Shown one piece after another: positions 25,579 through 32,748 of a stretch of 64,000 bases of DNA (the stretch's first letter is position 1; each line of letters begins with the position of its first letter). The notes below the pieces were generated by a model. The model was not told where the DNA came from. It was given only the letters and a program-made list of their open reading frames with translations, and made no database searches. Origin of the DNA: CAWCDJ01 sp963796485. Its GTDB lineage: Bacteria > Acidobacteriota > Terriglobia > Bryobacterales > Bryobacteraceae. The translations under genes were made by a program, and so were the position numbers. The stretch spans positions 194,831 to 258,830 of the forward strand of contig CAWCLV010000008.1 in the NCBI GenBank assembly GCA_963796485.1, written 5' to 3'.

Positions 25579-26289
25579 ATGAGAGTAAGTACGGCGATCC
25601 GATACGGCTGGACGGTTTTATTACTTCTGCCCTCTGCGTTCGCCCAGCAGACGTACGTCAGCCGGTATGATTTATTCACCGGGTATACCTTTCTGGACAG
25701 CCCGGCCGTCGGCCTGTTCGAAAACGGCTTCCACACACAGGTCGGAATCCGGCCAAGGACGTGGTATTCGCTTGGGTTCGATTACAGCGTGGCGAGCGGC
25801 CCGCTGACCATCACGCCCAATCTTCTGCCCACAGCCTTACAACAGACGCTGGGCGCACAACTCGCGGCGCTCGCCGCTGCCGGAAGACTGCCGCCGGGTT
25901 ATGCTCTCACCGTGCCGGCGGATTCGCTGACCCAAACGTTCGCCGCCGGCCCGGAACTTACGTACCGGCATTTTTCGAAGGTAACGCTGTTCCTGAGGCC
26001 TTCACTCGGAGCGATTCGCGAGACGGCCACTCCAAAGCCCACCGATCCGATCGCCACGGCCATCGTCGCCGGGTTGGTGCCTACCGGACACAAAACGGAC
26101 TGGACCGGCTTTTTCGGCTTCGGCTACGGTTTCGATGTCAATCTAACCAAGCACTTCGCGATCCGGACGCAGAGCGACCTGGTATGGGATCACCTGTTCA
26201 ATGACCTGCTTGCGAATGGCCGCTGGACAGTGCGTTTCTCCGTAGGGCCGGCGTTCAATTTCGGACGCAACATAGCCGAGCGCCACTAG
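25579..26289 (+). CDS. Secreted outer-membrane beta-barrel-like protein
   Basis: A 236-residue protein starting at ATG 25579, with an AGGAGG five bases upstream and a signal peptide (TVLLLLPSAFAQ). The mature part has alternating hydrophobic/aromatic strands (YVSRYDLFTGYTFLDS, WYSLGFDYSVASG, TDWTGFFGFGYGFDV, WTVRFSVGPAFNFGRN), the usual look of small 8-10 strand outer-membrane barrels. The final segment ends in a polar tail, not the Phe expected for BAM recognition. Function unknown. It lies 222 bases after the kinase gene. Confidence 0.72.
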   Translation: MRVSTAIRYGWTVLLLLPSAFAQQTYVSRYDLFTGYTFLDSPAVGLFENGFHTQVGIRPRTWYSLGFDYSVASGPLTITPNLLPTALQQTLGAQLAALAAAGRLPPGYALTVPADSLTQTFAAGPELTYRHFSKVTLFLRPSLGAIRETATPKPTDPIATAIVAGLVPTGHKTDWTGFFGFGYGFDVNLTKHFAIRTQSDLVWDHLFNDLLANGRWTVRFSVGPAFNFGRNIAERH

Positions 26290-26342
26290 CGGGATTCCGT
26301 GGAAGGCGCCGATTGCTACGCACGATCGACGTACCCCACGAA

Positions 26343-27965
26343 TTACTGTTCCGACTTGGGCGGTATATAGCTCATTGCGCGCTCGCTCAGCGCGCAGATG
26401 GTGAGGCTGGGGTTGACGCCGAGGTTAGCCGAGATCACCGAGCCGTCGCAGATATAAAGATTCGTATAACCGAAAACCCGGTTGCGGTGATCGACTACGC
26501 CCTCGGACGGGCCGGTGCCCATGGGACAGCCCCCAAGCACGTGCGCCGTACCGGGAACATCGAACAGCACCTCGGTCACCATGCTCATGGGCTCCCCGCC
26601 CGTGAGCCTGGCGACGGTGCGGGCGAACTCGTTGGCCTCCGGAATAAACGTGGGGATGTGGCGGCCGTAGCTCATCAGGGTTTTCTGAAACGGCCAGAAC
26701 CAGGGGCGCCCCAGGCGCATCCCGATGTGGCCGTCCAGTGTCTGCATACAAAGCAGGATCAGCGATTCCCGCGCCCAGCCGAACGGGTGGATGCAGCGGA
26801 TGGTGCGCAGCGGGTGGCGCACCAGGCCGGCGGCCAGCGTGCCTAACCAGCGGAAGGCGCGCGTCTTCCCCGGGCGGCCGCCCGTCAGGAGCGTTGACAG
26901 CAACCCGAGAGTATCGGAACCGGCCGGGTACCGCGTGGCCTCGATGTGGGTGTGTTCGTCAATGTAGACCCCGGACCCGATGGCGATTCCTTGTGAGAGG
27001 TCTTCGGTACTGCGGGGGACCCGTACGCCGATCAGTGATTCGGCGTTAGTGCGCACTAAGTTCCCCAGCTGATCGCCGATCGCCGGCAGGGACCCTCGCT
27101 GTTTCAGCCGGAACAGGAGGTCCATGGTGCCCAGCGCGGAAGCCGAAAACACAACCGACTTACACGTGAAGCGGCGGCGCCTTTTGGCCAGCCACGCGGT
27201 CGATTTGACGGTGGTCACCTCGTAGCCTTCGGATCCGTCGCTGCGGCCGTTCCGGGGGACGACATCGACCACCCGGGTCTCCGGGTACACCTGGGCGCCA
27301 TGCTTTTCCGCGAGGTACAGGTAGTTTTTGTCGAGGCTGTTTTTGGCGTTGTAGCGGCACCCCATCATGCAGCCGCCGCAGGCGATGCAGGTGGATCGCT
27401 CGGGACCCTCGCCTCCGAAGTACGGGTCCGGGTGCGTCGTGCCCGGCTTTTCGCCTTCAGGAGGCTGGAAGACCGCCACCTGTGTATGGTAGAAAGTGTC
27501 GCCGCGTCCGATCGCCTCCGCGGCACTCCGCAGGACGCGGTCGGCCGGCCCCAGGATCCGGTTCTCCGACACCCCGAGCATCCGCCGGGCGGTGGCGTAG
27601 TGGGCCGGCATCTCGCGCTTCCAATCGGCGAGGCCGGCCCACGTGCCCTGGTCCCAGATCCCGGCCTTCGGCTCGAGCGACGTATTGGCGTAGGTGATCG
27701 AACCGCCGCCGACAGCGCACCCGTGCAGAATCATCACATGCCGGAACGGCGTGATATTGAAGAAGCCGTGCAGGGCGAGCCCCGGCCGCCAGATCCACCG
27801 GCGCAGGCTCCAACTGGTGCGCGGGAAGTCCTCCGCGCGCCAGCGCCGGCCCATTTCCATGACCGCGACCCGGTATCCCTTTTCGGTCAGGCGGTGTGCA
27901 GCCACACTGCCGCCGAAACCGGACCCGATCACAATGTAGTCGTAATCCAGTTCGGGTGAAGACAC
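26343..27965 (-). CDS. GMC oxidoreductase, cholesterol-oxidase-like
   Basis: A 540-residue FAD enzyme. The N-terminal dinucleotide motif VIGSGFGGSVAAHRLTEKG is intact, followed by VMEMGRRW, GCAVGGGSITYANT (FAD contact) and a ferredoxin-like Cys cluster CIACGGCMMGC (about residues 180-190). The C-terminal VLGGCPMGTGPSEGVVDH and LYICDGSVISANLGVNPSLTI fit the GMC-type substrate domain of the sterol oxidase (ChoD) branch. The true substrate of most bacterial members is unknown. The start follows the SRPBCC-like gene by 13 bases, so the two are co-transcribed; the lipid context suggests a hydrophobic alcohol substrate. Confidence 0.9.
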   Translation of the reverse strand: MSSPELDYDYIVIGSGFGGSVAAHRLTEKGYRVAVMEMGRRWRAEDFPRTSWSLRRWIWRPGLALHGFFNITPFRHVMILHGCAVGGGSITYANTSLEPKAGIWDQGTWAGLADWKREMPAHYATARRMLGVSENRILGPADRVLRSAAEAIGRGDTFYHTQVAVFQPPEGEKPGTTHPDPYFGGEGPERSTCIACGGCMMGCRYNAKNSLDKNYLYLAEKHGAQVYPETRVVDVVPRNGRSDGSEGYEVTTVKSTAWLAKRRRRFTCKSVVFSASALGTMDLLFRLKQRGSLPAIGDQLGNLVRTNAESLIGVRVPRSTEDLSQGIAIGSGVYIDEHTHIEATRYPAGSDTLGLLSTLLTGGRPGKTRAFRWLGTLAAGLVRHPLRTIRCIHPFGWARESLILLCMQTLDGHIGMRLGRPWFWPFQKTLMSYGRHIPTFIPEANEFARTVARLTGGEPMSMVTEVLFDVPGTAHVLGGCPMGTGPSEGVVDHRNRVFGYTNLYICDGSVISANLGVNPSLTICALSERAMSYIPPKSEQ

Positions 27966-27978
27966 GGCTTCTCCATCC

Positions 27979-28764
27979 TCAATCTTTGGTGCCGGTGGAG
28001 CACGTCATGCGAACAGACTCGCCGCAATCCCGCAGCCCGGACGGTGGGAGTGCGAAATCCCCCGGTTTCAGCACCGACTCCCGCATCTCCGTCAGGCTTT
28101 TGCGGAGCGACTTTTCGGGGTTGATCCCCATCAGGGAGCCGAGCGAGCGCATGAACGAATTGAACTCGCCGCTCTGCGTGATCGTCTGGGCTTCCACGGA
28201 GACGCCTTTCTCCGTTGCGGAGAACTGCCAGTAGGAGTTCAGGCGCACCAGGTAATTGTGCTGCTTGCCCACCTCGGTAATTTTGGTGGAATAAGAGCGG
28301 CATCGCCAGTGGCGGGCGTCTATGCGCTCCCACACGACATCGCTCTGAACGTCCATTACGGCGGGTTCCTTCATTCGCATGGTGAACCCGAACCGTTGCT
28401 CGCCGGTGCGGCACATCAGTTTGGAGGAGCCAATGACTTCGGGAAAGTAGCGCTCGCGATGATCGTAATCCTGCAACATTTGTACCGTCCGGTCCACTGT
28501 GGTCCCGGGGATGAGGACGGTGCCGATCCAGTCGTAGATCAGGCCTCCCGCGATTTTGTGCGGATTTTCGCCATTTCCAGGTACGGTTTCGATTTTAGAC
28601 CCGGTGGCGGCCGGGGGCTTCCGGTTAGCCATACGGGCTTCCGCGGCCTGAACATAGCACTCATACTCTTGGGAAATTTGCGGCTTCGCCTGCTGGGCGG
28701 GAAGCCAGGCTGGGATTGCAAAGTAACAAGCGACCACAGCCACGAAGGTGCCGGTCCGTTTCAT
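27979..28764 (-). CDS. Secreted SRPBCC/START-like protein
   Basis: A 261-residue protein with a signal peptide (MKRTGTFVAVVACYFAIPAW, cleavage near AQQ). The body (residues about 70-210) shows the alternating strands and long C-terminal helix of the SRPBCC ligand-binding fold: IYDWIGTVLIPGTTVDRTVQ, YFPEVIGSSKLM, YSTKITEVGKQHNYLVRL, NSFMRSLGSLMGINPEKSLR. Such proteins bind lipids or aromatic molecules in a cavity. Coupling to a cholesterol-oxidase-like enzyme (13-base gap) suggests a lipid carrier role. The function is inferred. Confidence 0.74.
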   Translation of the reverse strand: MKRTGTFVAVVACYFAIPAWLPAQQAKPQISQEYECYVQAAEARMANRKPPAATGSKIETVPGNGENPHKIAGGLIYDWIGTVLIPGTTVDRTVQMLQDYDHRERYFPEVIGSSKLMCRTGEQRFGFTMRMKEPAVMDVQSDVVWERIDARHWRCRSYSTKITEVGKQHNYLVRLNSYWQFSATEKGVSVEAQTITQSGEFNSFMRSLGSLMGINPEKSLRKSLTEMRESVLKPGDFALPPSGLRDCGESVRMTCSTGTKD

Positions 28765-28791
28765 ACTTTGATGTCCGAACGTATTATGCCG

Positions 28792-28959
28792 CTATCCGCC
28801 GAAAAATACGAGGAGAGCTTGTAGAAATCGCGTCCAGGCGATTTCGCGGTTCTGTTCCGAAGACCGGAGTACCGCCTCGTGGGTATCGACCACGGCAAGA
28901 AAACGGTCGGATTCCGTATCCGGAGGCCCGCCGTGAAGTCCTCTGCCAGTATCCTGCAT
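28792..28959 (-). CDS. 55-residue ORF upstream of the SRPBCC/GMC pair
   Basis: A short ORF from ATG 28959, with GGAGGGG six bases upstream, ending 27 bases before the SRPBCC gene on the same strand. The product begins MQDTGRGLHGGPPDTESDRF and has a hydrophobic end (LQALLVFFGG). Its middle has a charged helix-like stretch (SSEQNREIAW). No family recognised. The ribosome site and position support it; a leader or partner function is speculation. Confidence 0.5.
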   Translation of the reverse strand: MQDTGRGLHGGPPDTESDRFLAVVDTHEAVLRSSEQNREIAWTRFLQALLVFFGG

Positions 28960-29138
28960 ACTCTGCCCCTCCGCACAGAACCTGTAGTATGGAAGTTTAC
29001 GCCGTGTCGGTGTCTGGAGCATCGGTAGTTTATCCTAGATGCGAGTAAGTCCCGCCCCTTTCGGACCATCCGATTCGGACCGGCGCAATTAGGGCTTTAC
29101 ACCGTCCGAACTCTGCCTTTATTCTTAGCCTTCAGACT

Positions 29139-29624
29139 ATGAGAAAGCTGACACCGGTCGAGGAGGCCAAGTCGCTGTTCAGCGAGGCCAAAGATTGGGG
29201 TTTGTGGCGCTGGCTCTCGGAGAAGCGGCGGGCGCGCCGCACCGCCGATGCCGCCTGGGAGGCGCTCGAAGCCTGCGAAAACGAGGTCAGGAGTTCCTGG
29301 GGCGATGGCGTCCTAAGAGCATGGCGGGAACTGGAGGCGCAGGAGGCGGCGAACTCCGATGGCAGGGCCCGGCGCTCCTATGACAAGGCCAGGGAAGCTG
29401 CCGCCGAGGTGGATCCGGAGATCAAGGCGGCGGTGCAGGTCTTCCGGAAAGCGGCCGCGGAAGCTCACAAAGCCCACATGGACGCGGAAGCGCAATTCGA
29501 TGAGGCGGACCGCCGCATGAGCACGTCCATGGCGTGCACAGGGGCGCAAATGGCGATCGACGCATGGACCATGCGCGAGAAATTGATCCGCAGGGCGGAA
29601 GGGCTGGGCAAACTGGGTAAGTAG
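29139..29624 (+). CDS. Hypothetical coiled-coil protein
   Basis: A 161-residue, Ala/Glu/Arg-rich protein without signal peptide or membrane segment. Almost all of residues 15-130 is predicted helix by eye (SEKRRARRTADAAWEALEAC, KAAVQVFRKAAAEAHKAHMD), consistent with a coiled coil. No named family recognised. Its TAG stop codon is embedded in a REP-like hairpin. A 179-base gap separates it from the divergent small ORF. Confidence 0.62.
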   Translation: MRKLTPVEEAKSLFSEAKDWGLWRWLSEKRRARRTADAAWEALEACENEVRSSWGDGVLRAWRELEAQEAANSDGRARRSYDKAREAAAEVDPEIKAAVQVFRKAAAEAHKAHMDAEAQFDEADRRMSTSMACTGAQMAIDAWTMREKLIRRAEGLGKLGK

Positions 29625-29646
29625 GGCAGGCCTCCTGGCCTGCCCC
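29624..29646. repeat. REP-like hairpin, copy 3
   Basis: Perfect 9-bp stem GGGCAGGCC / GGCCTGCCC with a 4-base loop, followed by the tail CACTTG, as at the copy at 10788. It begins at the last base of the preceding coding region. The next copy lies only 89 bases further on. Confidence 0.6.
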
Positions 29647-29734
29647 ACTTGACTTAGAGCTTGTCACGAACTGGACATGCCGTTTCGGGTGGGCCGTTCG
29701 CTGCGATCACGGCCCGCCGGAAAGTTGCAAACCC

Positions 29735-29757
29735 GGGCAGGCCGGGAGTCCTGCCCC
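29735..29757. repeat. REP-like hairpin, copy 4
   Basis: GGGCAGGCC and GTCCTGCCC pair with one mismatch around a GGGA loop, the same loop as the copy at 10788. It lies nine bases before the end of fadE on the opposite side, between convergent genes. Confidence 0.6.
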
Positions 29758-29765
29758 ACAACGAA

Positions 29766-31559
29766 CTAAAGCGAGTACCGCCCCGCCTCGATGACGTGCC
29801 GGGCGATCTGCCGGCCGATCCCGATGGTATCGGCAGGTTCGCGCTTGGACAGGCGCCGCAGAATAGCCATCTGGGTCCGCAGCATGTCGCCCTCGGCCGA
29901 GCCGGCGACCACTTTGCGCGCCGCGAATTCCACTTTGTCCGCCGCGTGTGCGGCGTAATAGCGAGTCATCGCGATCGCCTGCTTTGCCGCCGCGTCGCCG
30001 AGGCCGGCCCGGAGTTTCTCCGCCCGCAGGATGCAGGATTCCAGGGCGAAGACCTCGCTGATGCAATCGGCGAGCGCGCCCATGATTTCCTGCTGATCCG
30101 CGAGGCCCTGCATGTATCTCTGCGACGCGGCGCCGGCCGCGAATAGGGACAATTTTTTAATATTCGCCAGTAGTTGGTGCTCGGAAGCCAGCGGCCCTTC
30201 GCGTTCCGGAGGTTGAGTGGGGCCGGACATCACCTCGTCCATCAGCTTCTGGATCGCGGGCAGCAGCGGCAGTTGCCCGCTCATCGCACGCTTCATCAGC
30301 CAGCCCGTAATGATCAGGCGGTTGATCTCGTTCGTGCCCTCGAAAATGCGGTTGATGCGCGAGTCGCGGTAGGCGCGCTCGGCGGGGTACTCCTCCACGT
30401 AGCCGTACCCGGCGAAGATCTGGACCACGTGGTCCACCACCATGTCGAGCATTTCGGAGCCCCAGACCTTCAGGATGGAGCATTCCACCGCATACTCTTC
30501 GATCCGCTTCTGAATCTCGCGCGAATCGGCGCCGCTTTCGAGATCGGAAAGCGCGGCATCGATCATTCCGATGGTGCGATAGGTCAACGACTCGCCCGCA
30601 TAGACGCCGGTTGCGGATTCCGCCAGTTTCTCCTGAATCAACCCGAAGTCGGAGATCGACTTGCCGAAGGCTTTCCGCTCCCTGGCATACTGTATGCCGG
30701 CCTGCAGGCTGTTCCGTGCGCCGCCGACGCACGCCGCGCCGAGTTTGAACCGGCCGATGTTCAGAATGTTGAACGCGATGTGGTGCCCTTTGCCAGGCTC
30801 GCCCAGCAGGTTTTCCACCGGCACTTGGCAGTCGGCAAGGATCAGGGGGCAGGTAGAAGAGCCGCGGATGCCGAGTTTGTGCTCCTCCGCGCCGACCGAA
30901 AAGCCCGGCGTGCCGCGCTCGATCAGGAACGCGGAGAACTTCTCGCCGTCGATCTTGGCGAAGACGGTGAACAGGTCGGCGAATCCGCTGTTCGTGATCC
31001 ACATCTTCTCGCCGTTCAGGATGTAATGCCTGCCGTCCGGGGAGAGAACGGCGCGCGTCCGGCAGTTCATTGCGTCCGAAGCGGAAGACGATTCGGAAAG
31101 GGCGTACGCCCCAATCCATTCGCCCGTGGCCAGCTTCGGAAGATACTTTTGTTTTTGCGCCGGCGTGCCGTACCAGACGATGGGCAGCGTGCCGATTCCG
31201 ACGTGCGCGCTGAACGCCACGGAGAAACTGGCCAACTGGCTCATCGATTCGGCGACGATGGCGGACGTGACTTTGTCCATCTCCATCCCGCCGTACGCTT
31301 CCGGAACGTCCACGCCCATGAGGCCCAGTTCTCCGGCTTTGCGCAGGAGGCCGCGCGTCACTTCGAAGTTCTTGGCTTCGATCTCGGCGGCGGCGGGCAT
31401 CACTTCATTGGTCGTGAATTCGACGGTGGTCTTGGCGATTTGCCGGTGTTCGTCCGAGAAGTCCTCGGGCGTGAAGATGTCGTCGGGCAGGCGTTCTTCA
31501 ATCAGGAAACTGCCGCCCTTCACCCGTTTTGCGCTTACCTGCGTTTTGCTGGTTGCCAT
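29766..31559 (-). CDS. fadE: Acyl-CoA dehydrogenase (FadE type)
   Basis: A 597-residue FAD-dependent acyl-CoA dehydrogenase, first step of beta-oxidation. The three ACAD domains are visible: helical N-terminus, the middle beta-domain (YALSESSSASDAMNCRTRAV and KMWITNSGFADLFTVFAKID) and the C-terminal helical domain with the catalytic region QIFAGYGYVEEYPAERAYRDS and RINRIFEGTNEINRLI. About 150 extra C-terminal residues match the length of Bacillus FadE and ACAD9-like enzymes. It is the last gene of the fadN-fadA-fadE run and starts nine bases after fadA. Chain-length specificity is unknown. Confidence 0.95.
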   Translation of the reverse strand: MATSKTQVSAKRVKGGSFLIEERLPDDIFTPEDFSDEHRQIAKTTVEFTTNEVMPAAAEIEAKNFEVTRGLLRKAGELGLMGVDVPEAYGGMEMDKVTSAIVAESMSQLASFSVAFSAHVGIGTLPIVWYGTPAQKQKYLPKLATGEWIGAYALSESSSASDAMNCRTRAVLSPDGRHYILNGEKMWITNSGFADLFTVFAKIDGEKFSAFLIERGTPGFSVGAEEHKLGIRGSSTCPLILADCQVPVENLLGEPGKGHHIAFNILNIGRFKLGAACVGGARNSLQAGIQYARERKAFGKSISDFGLIQEKLAESATGVYAGESLTYRTIGMIDAALSDLESGADSREIQKRIEEYAVECSILKVWGSEMLDMVVDHVVQIFAGYGYVEEYPAERAYRDSRINRIFEGTNEINRLIITGWLMKRAMSGQLPLLPAIQKLMDEVMSGPTQPPEREGPLASEHQLLANIKKLSLFAAGAASQRYMQGLADQQEIMGALADCISEVFALESCILRAEKLRAGLGDAAAKQAIAMTRYYAAHAADKVEFAARKVVAGSAEGDMLRTQMAILRRLSKREPADTIGIGRQIARHVIEAGRYSL

Positions 31560-31568
31560 TTGGTGCCT

Positions 31569-32735
31569 CTAGTTCAAGTTCTCGAAGATACCGGCGGCGC
31601 CCATGCCGCCGCCCACGCACATCGTCACCATGCCGTACTTTGCTTTACGGCGTTTCATCTCCGAAAGGATGGTGGCGGTCAGCTTCGCTCCGGTGCAGCC
31701 CAGCGGATGGCCGAGCGCGATCGCGCCGCCATTGACATTAATTTTTGCCGGGTCGAGCCCGAGCAGCTTGATGACGCTCAGGGACTGCGCGGCGAAAGCT
31801 TCGTTCAACTCGATCAGCTCGATCTGGTCGAGCGTGAGGCCCGCCAGTTTGAGCGCTTTCGGAATGGCATAGACCGGCCCGACGCCCATCTCCTCGGGCA
31901 GGCAGCCGGCGTAGCTATAAGCGATCAGGCGCGCGAGCGGTTTCAATCCCAGCGCCTGCGCCCTCTCGAGCGACATTACCACCGCAGCCGCGGCGCCGTC
32001 CGAAGTCTGTGAAGAGTTGCCCGCGGTCACGACGCCCCTGGCGTGAAATGCCGCCTTGAGCTTCGCGAGCGCCTCCATCGAGGTATCGGCGCGCGGCCCC
32101 TCGTCCATTTTGAATTCGAGCTTCGATTGCGTACCGGGGCCGTTGAAATTGACGCACACCGGCACGATCTCATCCTGGAACCGGCCCGCCTCCTGCGCGG
32201 CCAGCGCTTTCTGATGGCTGGCCAGCGAGAACCGGTCGGCCTCCTCCCGGGTGATCCCGTAGTGGCTGGCAAGGCGCTCGGCCGTCAACCCCATCGACAA
32301 GTAGGAGTCGGGGTACTTCGCGAACAGCGTGGGATTGATCGAGATCTTATTGCCGCCCATCGGGACGAACGACATCGATTCCGTGCCGCCGGCCACGATG
32401 ACGTCGGCGCCCCCCGCACGAATCCGCTCCGATGCCAGCGCGATCGATTGCAGGCCCGACGCGCAGTAGCGGTTCACGGTCATGGCGGCCGATTCCACCG
32501 GGAGACCGGCGCGCAGGGAGCAGATGCGGGCCACGTTCATGCCCTGTTCGCCCTCCGGCATGGCGCACCCGATGATCACGTCTTCGATTTCACGCGGGTT
32601 GAGTTCGGGCACGCGGCCGAGCGCGCCCTGGATAGCCGCCGCCCCGAGATCGTCGGGCCGGGTGGCCCGCAGCGTCCCCTTCGGCGCTTTTCCAACTGCC
32701 GTTCTGACGGCACTGACAATAACAGCGTCTTTCAT
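31569..32735 (-). CDS. fadA: Acetyl-CoA C-acyltransferase (thiolase)
   Basis: A 388-residue thiolase that cleaves 3-ketoacyl-CoA, last step of beta-oxidation. Catalytic Cys91 is in NRYCASGLQSI, the second motif NVNGGAIALGHPLGCTGAKL holds the active His, and CVGGGMGAAGIFENL holds the C-terminal Cys. Length is typical. It sits between fadN (13-base gap) and fadE (9-base gap), the same order as the Bacillus fadNAE operon. Confidence 0.97.
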   Translation of the reverse strand: MKDAVIVSAVRTAVGKAPKGTLRATRPDDLGAAAIQGALGRVPELNPREIEDVIIGCAMPEGEQGMNVARICSLRAGLPVESAAMTVNRYCASGLQSIALASERIRAGGADVIVAGGTESMSFVPMGGNKISINPTLFAKYPDSYLSMGLTAERLASHYGITREEADRFSLASHQKALAAQEAGRFQDEIVPVCVNFNGPGTQSKLEFKMDEGPRADTSMEALAKLKAAFHARGVVTAGNSSQTSDGAAAAVVMSLERAQALGLKPLARLIAYSYAGCLPEEMGVGPVYAIPKALKLAGLTLDQIELIELNEAFAAQSLSVIKLLGLDPAKINVNGGAIALGHPLGCTGAKLTATILSEMKRRKAKYGMVTMCVGGGMGAAGIFENLN

Positions 32736-32748
32736 TCGATTGCTTCCT

